Position numbers and translations under genes: made by a program. 6,760 nt of DNA from an uncultured Oscillospiraceae bacterium. Lineage in GTDB: Bacteria; Bacillota; Clostridia; Oscillospirales; Ruminococcaceae. The stretch spans positions 1 to 6,760 of the forward strand of contig URFD01000085.1 of NCBI GenBank assembly GCA_900547015.1. The letters run 5' to 3'. The notes beneath the pieces are model-generated. The model saw nothing but the letters and a program-made list of their open reading frames with translations. It was not told where the DNA came from and did no database searches. Positions 1 to 5,669 of this stretch are shown here, one piece after another (position 1 is the stretch's first letter; every line of letters starts with the position of its first letter).

Positions 1-13
1 AGGAATGATGCCA

Positions 14-850
14 ATGGCTATCTCAGTTGCTCAGGAAGATGTAATCAAGGTGCTTTCCTTTAATCTGCGCAGGGACTTCGGCCCACAGCGCAAAAACCGT
101 TGGGAAACACGCAAGGCTCTGGCTGCGCGTATGATAGAAGAATCGGATGCCGCAATTATCGGAGTTCAGGAATTTCTGCCGAAGATGCGTCAGGATTTAA
201 AAGGTTTGCTGGATGGATATAGCATCTTTGGGAAGGGCCGTCTGAGCGGCGGCAACCCAAACAATGACGAACACTCCGACATCATCATCAAAAATGAGGA
301 GGTCGAGGTCAGAAATTGCAGTACCTTCTGGCTCTCCAAAAAACCGGATGTTCCCAGCCGTGCGCTTTTTGCGGTCTATCCGCGAATCTGCACGGTGGCA
401 GAGGTCAAGCTCAAAAAAAGCGGCAGACGCCTGCGGGTCTTTAATACCCACTTTGACCATGTCAGCCCGATTGCCAGAACCTTCGGCGCTCGGATGATTC
501 TCGAGCAGATTCATCAGTTCAACCAGAATGACCCGCTGCCCACCATCGTGATGGGAGATTTTAACGCAACCCCAAACAGCAAGGCGGTCAAGCTGATGCG
601 GGAGAATCTCTCCGGCTATCAGGATGTCCGTTTGCAGGACATCTACGGCTCCCTGAACGAGCTGATTGGAAACACCTATCACGGGTTTAAGGGCAAGGTC
701 AAACAGAAGTTTAAGCCAATTGACTACATCTTCGTGTCGGATGATTTTGAAATCGTCAAGGCTTCGGTGGATACCACCAGCTACGACGGCGCTTATCCGT
801 CCGACCACTACCCGGTCAGTGCTGTGCTAAGGCTCAAATCAGCGTGCTGA
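14..850 (+). CDS. Endonuclease/exonuclease/phosphatase (EEP) superfamily hydrolase
   Basis: A metal-dependent phosphodiesterase-fold protein that probably hydrolyses a phosphoester (nucleic acid, lipid or sugar phosphate); the substrate cannot be read from sequence. Counting from the ATG at 14 (278 aa), all EEP signature elements are present in order: SFNLR with Asn17, GVQEF with the Mg-ligand Glu53, NTHFDH with His146, GDFNATP with Asp182 and Asn184, IDYIF with Asp237, and the C-terminal SDHYPV with Asp264/His265. The middle segment STFWLS..PDVP is typical of the bacterial subgroup related to sphingomyelinase-like and ExoIII-like hydrolases. No signal peptide or membrane segment is visible, so it is probably cytoplasmic. 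Three in-frame ATGs lie at 5, 8 and 14. I chose 14 because AGGA at 1-4 is 9 nt upstream, but the frame is open to the left edge, so the true start may be outside. It converges on mntP. Family call is firm; specific activity is unknown. Confidence 0.9.
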   Translation: MAISVAQEDVIKVLSFNLRRDFGPQRKNRWETRKALAARMIEESDAAIIGVQEFLPKMRQDLKGLLDGYSIFGKGRLSGGNPNNDEHSDIIIKNEEVEVRNCSTFWLSKKPDVPSRALFAVYPRICTVAEVKLKKSGRRLRVFNTHFDHVSPIARTFGARMILEQIHQFNQNDPLPTIVMGDFNATPNSKAVKLMRENLSGYQDVRLQDIYGSLNELIGNTYHGFKGKVKQKFKPIDYIFVSDDFEIVKASVDTTSYDGAYPSDHYPVSAVLRLKSAC

Positions 851-871
851 CAACAGGAAACCGCATACAGA

Positions 872-906
872 AGGGGCGCTGTCCACCTCAAGTGGACAGC
901 GCCCCT
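872..906. terminator. Perfect 15-bp hairpin between convergent genes, probable bidirectional terminator
   Basis: AGGGGCGCTGTCCAC (872-886) pairs without mismatch to 892-906 around a CTCAA loop. The stem can be extended across a 2-nt bulge by ACAGA/TCTGT. It lies between the stop of the EEP gene (850) and the stop of mntP (922), where a shared terminator is expected. Neither side has a clean T-run (TGTTCTGTC on plus, TCTGTATGCGGTTT on minus), so it may act as a weak or factor-assisted terminator or as a 3'-end stabiliser. Confidence 0.6.
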
Positions 907-921
907 GTTCTGTCAAAAATA

Positions 922-1491
922 TTACGCCAGCAATGTGTGCTCCAAAAGAATCTTGACGCCAATCAAAATGAGGACGACACCGCCAAAGACCTCGGCCTTG
1001 CTTTTGAGCAGGGAGCCGAAGGCTTTGCCCAGATAGGAGCCGACCAGAGAAAACAGCAGGGTGACCAGAGCGATGACGGCGCTTGCCCAGAGGATATCGA
1101 CCTGAAGCAGCGCAAAGCTGACGCCGACTGCCAGCGCATCGATGCTGGTGGCAACGGCTTGGGTCAGGATGGCGCCGAAGGAAAGGGTGGTCTGGCACTC
1201 CTCCTCCTCGGGGTGGGCCGCTTCCCAGACCATCTTGCCACCAATCAGGGCAAGCAGGACAAAGGCAACCCAATGGTCGATGGACGAGATAAATTCGGCA
1301 AAGGTTTTTCCGAGGAAATAGCCGAGCATCGGCATCAGTCCCTGAAACAAGCCGAACATGGACGACCACAGCAGTGCGTTCCCAAAGAAGCTTTGTTTAT
1401 CGCTGCGGCGGGAGGTACACATCCCATTGGTCATCGAGACGGCAAAGGCGTCCATGGCAAGTCCCACAGCAATCATCAGAAGATTTAACAA
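922..1491 (-). CDS. mntP: Putative manganese efflux pump MntP
   Basis: An inner-membrane exporter of the MntP (YebN, formerly DUF204) family, which removes excess Mn(II) from the cytoplasm. The 189-aa length matches the family's usual 180-200 aa. About six hydrophobic helices are visible. The two-fold internal repeat is clear: GLAMDAFAVS near the N-terminus (Asp14) and ATSIDALAVGVSFAL in the second half (Asp118); these paired Asp-containing motifs are the family hallmark. A charged loop (HPEEEE, residues 93-98) separates the halves. The frame is open further upstream to a GTG at 1521, but I place the start at the TTG at 1491-1489: a full AGGAGG lies 7 nt before it, and the resulting N-terminus MLNLLMIAVGLAMD matches known MntP proteins. 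It is transcribed alone, divergent from the DUF5685 cassette. I see no yybP-ykoY Mn riboswitch upstream, although that element often controls this family. Confidence 0.92.
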   Translation of the reverse strand: MLNLLMIAVGLAMDAFAVSMTNGMCTSRRSDKQSFFGNALLWSSMFGLFQGLMPMLGYFLGKTFAEFISSIDHWVAFVLLALIGGKMVWEAAHPEEEECQTTLSFGAILTQAVATSIDALAVGVSFALLQVDILWASAVIALVTLLFSLVGSYLGKAFGSLLKSKAEVFGGVVLILIGVKILLEHTLLA

Positions 1492-1498
1492 TTGAATT

Positions 1499-1504
1499 CC
1501 TCCT
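1499..1504 (-). promoter_or_regulatory. Ribosome binding site of mntP that fixes a TTG start
   Basis: On the minus strand AGGAGG (plus CCTCCT, 1499-1504) is followed by a 7-nt spacer and TTG at 1491-1489. The upstream GTG at 1521 has no comparable site and would add ten hydrophilic residues absent from the family. Confidence 0.8.
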
Positions 1505-1511
1505 CTTTTTG

Positions 1512-1541
1512 AGCTGACCACACAGTTTATTCCGGACAGCT
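1512..1541 (-). promoter_or_regulatory. Inverted repeat / leader hairpin just upstream of the mntP ribosome site
   Basis: Plus-strand AGCTGACC (1512-1519) and GGACAGCT (1534-1541) are inverted copies with one mismatch, separated by 14 nt. In the mntP mRNA this forms a 5-bp plus 2-bp stem ending seven bases before the AGGAGG. It could be an RNA leader structure or a DNA operator (an MntR-like or other metalloregulator). Which one applies cannot be decided from one sequence. Confidence 0.4.
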
Positions 1542-1548
1542 ACCTGAT

Positions 1549-1577
1549 AGTATGGCAGAACCGGGAGGAACAGACAA
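1549..1577 (-). promoter_or_regulatory. Weak candidate promoter for mntP
   Basis: On the minus strand TTGTCT (plus 1572-1577) and CATACT (plus 1549-1554) are separated by 17 nt; each matches 4 of 6 sigma-A consensus bases. Transcription would begin near 1541, placing the inverted repeat at the 5' end of a leader of about 50 nt. This is a by-eye match only. Confidence 0.28.
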
Positions 1578-1665
1578 TCTGAAAATTGCACTTTTTCGGC
1601 TTTCGGGCGGAAGGATGGGCGGAACATCCGGCGGAGAAAACAACCGCCCTCAGCTGTTTTTTAGA

Positions 1666-1708
1666 TGAAAACACAAAAATCCCTCCTTTTTTGAGGCCGG
1701 AAAGGAGG
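1666..1708 (-). terminator. Terminator-like hairpin on the minus strand upstream of mntP
   Basis: CCTCCTTT (1682-1689) pairs with AAAGGAGG (1701-1708) over an 11-nt loop, an 8-bp stem. Read on the minus strand, the stem is followed by GATTTTTGTGTTTTC, a good T-tract. Read on the plus strand, it is followed by ATAACAGTAG, with no T-run. The orientation is therefore minus, although no minus-strand gene is visible just upstream. It could end antisense or leaky transcription from the cassette side, or act as an attenuator in a long mntP leader. Confidence 0.4.
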
Positions 1709-1754
1709 ATAACAGTAGAAAATTTACCACCTGTTCAAGAAATTAGAGGAGCAG

Positions 1755-1765
1755 TATTGTAAAAT
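1755..1765 (+). promoter_or_regulatory. Weak candidate -10 region for the DUF5685 cassette
   Basis: TATTGTAAAAT contains the -10-like hexamer TAAAAT (1760-1765) about 38 nt before the GTG start. No good -35 is seen at 16-18 nt; the nearest, TTCAAG at 1734, is too far. Low confidence. Confidence 0.22.
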
Positions 1766-1802
1766 AGGAAGGAGAAACGCAGCAGCGGAGGGTAAAGGGA
1801 CA

Positions 1803-2675
1803 GTGTTTGGATACATCAAGCCGCTCAAGGCAGAATTAAAAGTCAAGGAATGGGAAGTCTATCAGGGAATCTACTGCGGGCTTTGCAAGCAGCTGGCAAG
1901 CCGATACGGGCTGTTTGCACGGATGACCCTCAACTATGAGTTCGTTTTTCTGGCGGTGCTGGATATGGCGCTGAGAGAGGAGCAGATTCGGTTTTGCCAG
2001 CAAACCTGCATGGCGCATCCGTTCCACAAGCGAACCTGCTGTATGGGCAACCAGAGCTTGGAGCTGTGCTGTGATGTGGCGATGCTGCTGACCTGCTGCA
2101 AGCTGGAGGATGACCTGCACGACGAAGGGCTGGCAAAGCGGCTGGCAGTGCGGATGGTTCTGCCGTTTGCAAGGCGGGACCGCAACCGGGCAGCGGCCTT
2201 TCGGCCGGAGCTGGCAGAGAAAATAACAGCGCAGATGAAACGACAGCAGGAGCTGGAGGACCGACACTGTGCCTCGGTGGATGAGGCAGCCGAGCCGACC
2301 GCCTTGCTGATGGAGGCAGTGCTGGGGGTGCTGTCCGAGGACCCAGTGAGAAAGCGCATATTGCAGAGGCTAGGCTACCTGCTGGGGCGGTGGGTCTATC
2401 TGGTGGATGCGCTGGACGACTGGGACGAGGATGTTCGGCAGGGACGCTACAATCCCTTTGCCGAGCAGGCAGGTCAGGAATCGGCAGAGTGCAGACAGCA
2501 GCGGTATCAGGATGCCAGAGGGAGCTTGTATCTGACCATCGCAGAGATGAGGAAAACCTATGACCTGCTGGAAATTCGCTCGCTGGACACCATTCTGGAA
2601 AATGTGCTCGACCTGGGACTGCGACATTCGGTCGACCGGATTCTGGAAAAACGGCTTCAGGAGCAGCAGGCCTGA
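1803..2675 (+). CDS. DUF5685 family protein, possible divergent squalene/phytoene-synthase-like fold
   Basis: A 290-aa soluble, predominantly helical protein beginning with the family's conserved start MFGYIKPLKAELKVKE and followed by YCGLCK (Cys25/Cys28). The function of this family is not established. The first 100 residues hold ten cysteines: a CxxC, single Cys65 and Cys69, and CC pairs at 79-80, 89-90 and 98-99; Cys156 and Cys230 follow. Two acidic segments stand out. LEDDLHDEG lies at 101-109, and VDALDDWDEDVRQGRYNP lies at 201-218. By eye they resemble in order, spacing and context the two Asp-rich motifs of squalene/phytoene synthases, the second including the DxxxED..RGR-type tail. 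No signal peptide or membrane helix is seen. The start is GTG with GGAGGG 10 nt upstream. It leads a three-gene cassette with the J-protein 51 nt downstream. Family assignment comes from memory of conserved blocks; the enzyme resemblance is inference. Confidence 0.85.
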   Translation: MFGYIKPLKAELKVKEWEVYQGIYCGLCKQLASRYGLFARMTLNYEFVFLAVLDMALREEQIRFCQQTCMAHPFHKRTCCMGNQSLELCCDVAMLLTCCKLEDDLHDEGLAKRLAVRMVLPFARRDRNRAAAFRPELAEKITAQMKRQQELEDRHCASVDEAAEPTALLMEAVLGVLSEDPVRKRILQRLGYLLGRWVYLVDALDDWDEDVRQGRYNPFAEQAGQESAECRQQRYQDARGSLYLTIAEMRKTYDLLEIRSLDTILENVLDLGLRHSVDRILEKRLQEQQA

Positions 2676-2726
2676 CAAACGGGCAAAAATGAAAGATGAA
2701 ACGAGATAGAGAGAGGGCAGCAAAAG

Positions 2727-3377
2727 ATGACAGATCCATATCAGGTGCTGGGGGTTTCGCCGAGCGCTACCGATGAACAGATTAAAACTGCTTATCGGGA
2801 GCTGGCAAGAAAATATCACCCTGACAACTATGCCAACAATCCGCTGGCGGATTTGGCACAGGAAAAGATGAAGGAAATCAACGAGGCGTATGACCAGATT
2901 CAGCGCCAGCGCAAACAGCAGCAGAGCTACAGCGCAGGAAACGGCTACTCCCGCCAGAGCTATGGAGGCCAGAGCTACTCCAATCAGGGCAGCACGCAGT
3001 TTGCAGATATTCGACAGCTGCTCAATGCCAACCGAATCAGCGATGCCGAGGAGCTTCTGGAAGGGATTCCGGCTCAGCAGCGCGACGCGGATTGGTATTA
3101 CCTCAGAGGTCGGGTATTCTATGTTCGGGGATGGCTGGACCAGGCATACAGCTACTATGTGCGTGCCAACCAGATGAACCCCTCCAACCCGGAATATCAG
3201 GCGGCGCTCAACCAGCTGATGTGGCAGCGCAACACCGGACGCCCCTCCGGAAATTACGGCGGAGACTACCGGAATGTTCAGACGGGCGGATGCAGCGGAT
3301 GTGATATGTGCATGGGTCTGATGTGTGCGGACTCCTGCTGTGAATGTATGGGCGGCGATTTAATCAGCTGCTGCTGA
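2727..3377 (+). CDS. J-domain protein with TPR-like segment and Cys-rich C-terminus
   Basis: A 216-aa DnaJ-type co-chaperone that should stimulate an Hsp70 (DnaK) through its J-domain. Residues 3-58 form the domain (DPYQVLGV at the start, the essential HPD at 31-33 within KYHPDNY, then EKMKEINEAYDQI). Residues 59-90 are a low-complexity Gln/Tyr/Ser/Gly linker. Residues 92-165 look like two TPR-type helical hairpins (AEELLEGIP and WYYLRGRVFYVRGWLDQAYSYYVRANQMNP). The last 28 residues carry nine cysteines and finish in Cys-Cys. The DnaJ zinc finger and C-terminal substrate domains are absent, so this is a specialised class C J-protein and not the housekeeping DnaJ. AGAGGG at 2712-2717 is 9 nt before the ATG. 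It lies between the DUF5685 and membrane-protein genes, which suggests it recruits Hsp70 to one of them. J-domain call is very sure; client unknown. Confidence 0.93.
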   Translation: MTDPYQVLGVSPSATDEQIKTAYRELARKYHPDNYANNPLADLAQEKMKEINEAYDQIQRQRKQQQSYSAGNGYSRQSYGGQSYSNQGSTQFADIRQLLNANRISDAEELLEGIPAQQRDADWYYLRGRVFYVRGWLDQAYSYYVRANQMNPSNPEYQAALNQLMWQRNTGRPSGNYGGDYRNVQTGGCSGCDMCMGLMCADSCCECMGGDLISCC

Positions 3378-3399
3378 TAACAGCTGTCACAGAAGTTTT

Positions 3400-3405
3400 A
3401 GGAAG
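3400..3405 (+). promoter_or_regulatory. Ribosome binding site that sets a TTG start for the membrane protein
   Basis: AGGAAG lies 7 nt before TTG at 3413. A nearer ATG at 3408 is in another frame and hits a stop after two codons, so it cannot be the start. Confidence 0.65.
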
Positions 3406-3412
3406 TGATGTT

Positions 3413-3952
3413 TTGATTAAGAAAAGTACGCAGGTGGCGATGGGCGGAATTGCTTCGGCACTGTGCCTTCTGCTGATGCTTTTGACGATCATCCCAATTG
3501 CCACCTATACGATGCCGGCGCTGGCAGGAATGGTGCTGATCGTTGTTGTCATCGAGAACGGCTATTCTACGGCGTGGATGGTGTATGCCGCGGTGGGATT
3601 CCTTTCCCTGTTCATCTGTCCGGACAAGGAAGCAGCGATGCTGTTTGTCGGATTTTTTGGCTATTACCCGATTATCAAGGGCAAGCTGGAACGGATTCGG
3701 ATTCGAGCGGGAGAGTATGCCGCCAAGTTTATCATCTTCAATGCGGCGATGGTGGCAAACTATCTGGTTATCATCTTTCTGTTTGGGATGCAGGAGATTT
3801 TGGAGGAGGTCGGCCCGCTGGGTCAATACAGTGTGCTGGCACTGCTGGCACTGGGCAACGTGGTCTTTTTTGTCTATGACCTGGCATTGTCCAAAATCAT
3901 CATGGCATACAAATATGTTTTGAGAAAAAAGATTTTCCGCAGAATGGGATAA
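3413..3952 (+). CDS. Conserved small polytopic membrane protein, third gene of the cassette
   Basis: A 179-aa integral membrane protein of unknown function with about five to six hydrophobic segments, roughly at residues 8-28, 33-48, 53-69, 74-88, 106-125 and 138-158, and a basic C-terminus (RKKIFRR). Notable polar elements are Glu48-Asn49 after helix two, PDKE at 70-73, GYYPIIK at 83-89 and a charged loop KLERIRIR at 91-98. The overall size and Pro/Gly pattern in the first helices recall ECF transporter S-components, but I cannot claim membership. I place the start at TTG 3413 because AGGAAG (3400-3405) is 7 nt upstream and MIKKSTQVAMGGIASAL is a natural membrane-protein N-terminus. The alternative ATG at 3344 would overlap the J-protein gene by 34 nt and add 23 atypical residues. 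It follows the J-protein stop by 35 nt and is closed by a strong terminator, so it is probably co-transcribed with the two upstream genes. Confidence 0.82.
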   Translation: MIKKSTQVAMGGIASALCLLLMLLTIIPIATYTMPALAGMVLIVVVIENGYSTAWMVYAAVGFLSLFICPDKEAAMLFVGFFGYYPIIKGKLERIRIRAGEYAAKFIIFNAAMVANYLVIIFLFGMQEILEEVGPLGQYSVLALLALGNVVFFVYDLALSKIIMAYKYVLRKKIFRRMG

Positions 3953-3958
3953 TCGCAG

Positions 3959-3989
3959 GAGGGAGAGCAGAAGGCTCTCCCTCTTTTTT
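3959..3989 (+). terminator. Strong intrinsic terminator of the DUF5685/J-protein/membrane-protein cassette
   Basis: GAGGGAGAGC (3959-3968) pairs perfectly with 3974-3983 around an AGAAG loop, followed at once by TTTTTT (3984-3989). It begins 7 nt after the stop codon of the membrane-protein gene. This marks the end of the first plus-strand unit and separates it from the flippase gene. Confidence 0.93.
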
Positions 3990-4053
3990 GTTGTTTTGGC
4001 TGGGCGGTGATTTTGCCGCAGCCCGACGCATATCCTCTTGTCAGGGGGAATGG

Positions 4054-5640
4054 ATGATGAAACTCAATCAAAACAGCATTTTTTACCACTGCCTTCTGCT
4101 GAGCTCCTCCTCAGTGGCCTTGCAGCTTTTGGGATTCGGCTACCGCATCCTGCTGGGAAGGCTGGCAGGGGCGCAGGCAATCGCGGTTTACGGGCTGGTG
4201 ATGTCGGCATACAATGTGGTGCTTTCCTGCACTCTGACCGGGGTGGCGCTGTCGGTGTCCCGAATCGCCTCCTCGTATCAGGCGCTGGGTCAGGCAAGGT
4301 CGATTATCCGCCTGATTCGGACGGCGCTGTTTTTGTTTTTGGGGTTGTTCTGCCTGCTGGCAATCCCGTTTGGTGCGGGCAGAGAATTTCTGGCAGCTCG
4401 GGTTTTGGGCAATCCGCAGACTGCACCGTCGCTGCTGCTGATTGTCCCGTGTCTGTTTTTGACGGGCTTTGAGAATGTCCACAAGGCTTTTTTCTATGGG
4501 ACTGGTCAGACAGTGCCTCCGGCCATCTCGGAGCTGCTGGAGATGCTTTGCAGGATTGTCGGGGTGCTGGTGCTGTTCTCGGTGCCAAGGCAGACAGCCT
4601 TGCCGGAGGACGGTCAGGCGGCGGCACGAATCGTCTGTGCGATGATTTTCAGCGAAATCATCAGTGCGGGTTTTCTGACCCTGCTGTATCGGCAGCGCCG
4701 AAAAAAACTGGAGGGAGCGGACGAAATCCCGACCGAACGCATCCTGCGGGATATTGCGGCGGTAGCGGTTCCGGTCTCCCTGTCCACCTTGCTGGGACGG
4801 CTGATTTCTTCTGCGAACATGGTGATGATTCCGCGAATCTTAATGCAGTCCGGAAGCGGGTACGAAGCGGCGATGGAGGAGTTTGGGGTCTTGTCCGGCA
4901 TGACCATGCCGATGCTGATGCTGCCGTCGGCCTTTTTGTCGCCATTGATTACCGTGCTTAGCCCCCGATTTTCAGCAGGGAAGGTGTTGGACGATACCGC
5001 GATGATTCGCCGCAAGGCAGGCAAAGCCCTGCATATCGTGGGGCTGCTGGGTATCCCTTCGATGGTGGTGATGCTGATTGCAGGTCGTCCGCTGGGTCAG
5101 TTCCTGTATCGGAATCCGCAGGCAGGAGCGCATCTGCCGATGCTGACCGCCCTGACGCTGGCAGGATTTTACTATGCCGCGGCGGAGAGCGTTCTGGAAA
5201 GCATCGGATTGCAGAGGCGCTGCTCGGTGCTGACCGTTCTGGCAAGTCTCATCGGGCTGGGCTGTACCCTGATTCTGGGCGGTCGGCTGCATCTGGGAAT
5301 GATGGGTTTTTTGTGCGGGGAACTGCTGTCCTCGCTGATTGGCAGTGTCTGCTGTCTGGTGTGGCTAAAGCGGCAGACGGGGCTGGAACTGCGGTGGAGG
5401 AACTGGGTGGGCCGACCGCTGCTTGCATCGGCGACAGCCGGGACGCTGATGCGGCTGGTGCTGGTGCGCCTTGCTGCTCTGGAAATTGCTCCGGCGCTGG
5501 CTCTGGCATTTTCTGCCTGCCTGTTTCTGCTGCTGTATACTCTTTTCCTCAGGCTGCTGGGAACCGACTTCTGGGAGTACACCCGCAGCACCCTGTTTCT
5601 CTGCGAGGAGAGTTGTCAGCCGGAGAGGAAAGTATTATAA
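4054..5640 (+). CDS. SpoVB/MurJ-like oligosaccharide flippase (MOP superfamily)
   Basis: A 528-aa polytopic membrane protein with about 14 hydrophobic helices, the size expected for MOP-superfamily flippases that move lipid-linked saccharides or peptidoglycan precursors across the cytoplasmic membrane. The N-terminal block (YRILLGRLAGAQAIAVYGLV, then TGVALSVSRIAS), the mid-protein block after a basic loop RQRRKK (VPVSLSTLLGRLISSANMVMIPRIL), and PSAFLSPLITVLSPRFSAGK correspond by eye to SpoVB/YkvU/YtgP proteins more than to drug-exporting MATE pumps. A later block has the SpoVB-like pattern YRNPQAGAHLPML..YYAAAESVLESIGLQRR. SpoVB itself serves spore cortex synthesis; whether this copy does is unknown. 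AGGGGG (4043-4048) precedes ATGs at 4054 (5 nt) and 4057 (8 nt); either may be used, a one-residue difference. No clear promoter is visible between the upstream terminator and this start. galM follows after 29 nt. Confidence 0.85.
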   Translation: MMKLNQNSIFYHCLLLSSSSVALQLLGFGYRILLGRLAGAQAIAVYGLVMSAYNVVLSCTLTGVALSVSRIASSYQALGQARSIIRLIRTALFLFLGLFCLLAIPFGAGREFLAARVLGNPQTAPSLLLIVPCLFLTGFENVHKAFFYGTGQTVPPAISELLEMLCRIVGVLVLFSVPRQTALPEDGQAAARIVCAMIFSEIISAGFLTLLYRQRRKKLEGADEIPTERILRDIAAVAVPVSLSTLLGRLISSANMVMIPRILMQSGSGYEAAMEEFGVLSGMTMPMLMLPSAFLSPLITVLSPRFSAGKVLDDTAMIRRKAGKALHIVGLLGIPSMVVMLIAGRPLGQFLYRNPQAGAHLPMLTALTLAGFYYAAAESVLESIGLQRRCSVLTVLASLIGLGCTLILGGRLHLGMMGFLCGELLSSLIGSVCCLVWLKRQTGLELRWRNWVGRPLLASATAGTLMRLVLVRLAALEIAPALALAFSACLFLLLYTLFLRLLGTDFWEYTRSTLFLCEESCQPERKVL

Positions 5641-5656
5641 TAAAAGAAAAACGGCA

Positions 5657-5662
5657 AGGAGG
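5657..5662 (+). promoter_or_regulatory. Ribosome binding site that fixes the GTG start of galM
   Basis: AGGAGG followed by 7 nt and GTG at 5670. The same frame stays open 119 codons further upstream, to an ATG at 5313 inside the flippase gene, but that ATG has no comparable site and GalM homology begins only after 5670. Confidence 0.85.
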
Positions 5663-5669
5663 AAGGATT

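Larger units (their letters stand above)
1492..1802. other. Divergent intergenic region between mntP and the DUF5685 gene
   Basis: This 311-nt stretch carries no convincing gene. It holds the mntP ribosome site and inverted repeat (1499-1541), a weak mntP promoter candidate, a C+G-rich stretch with a short GGCGG/CCGCC inverted repeat near 1630-1650, a terminator-like hairpin oriented to the minus strand (1682-1708), and the leader of the plus-strand cassette. The plus-strand gene has GGAGGG at 1787-1792, 10 nt before its GTG. I looked for a Mn riboswitch (yybP-ykoY) and a T-box and did not recognise either. Confidence 0.6.

Noticed and set aside
197..808. 203-codon minus-strand frame opposite the EEP gene
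   Set aside because: Antisense shadow; all EEP catalytic motifs are on the plus strand.
844..1488. 214-codon plus-strand frame across mntP
   Set aside because: Highly polar sequence antisense to an evident six-helix membrane protein; it also runs through the hairpin at 872-906.
1622..1662. Plus-strand terminator from GGCGG/CCGCC followed by TTTTTT
   Set aside because: The stem is only 5 bp, the T-run is eight bases away, and there is no plus-strand gene immediately upstream to terminate.
1492..1802. yybP-ykoY Mn riboswitch upstream of mntP
   Set aside because: I looked for its conserved GGGGAGUAG-like and GCAAGACC-like blocks on the minus strand and found none; an Infernal scan would be decisive.
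1930..2739. 269-codon minus-strand frame opposite the DUF5685 gene
   Set aside because: The translation is Pro/Ser/Ala/Arg-rich low complexity, typical of a shadow of a GC-rich gene; the plus strand has a clear family match.
3990..4053. Promoter between the cassette terminator and the flippase gene
   Set aside because: No pair of -35/-10 hexamers with acceptable spacing could be identified by eye, so none is annotated.
5313..5669. N-terminal extension of galM into the flippase gene
   Set aside because: No ribosome site, no GalM homology in the extra 119 residues, and a strong AGGAGG-GTG start at 5670.
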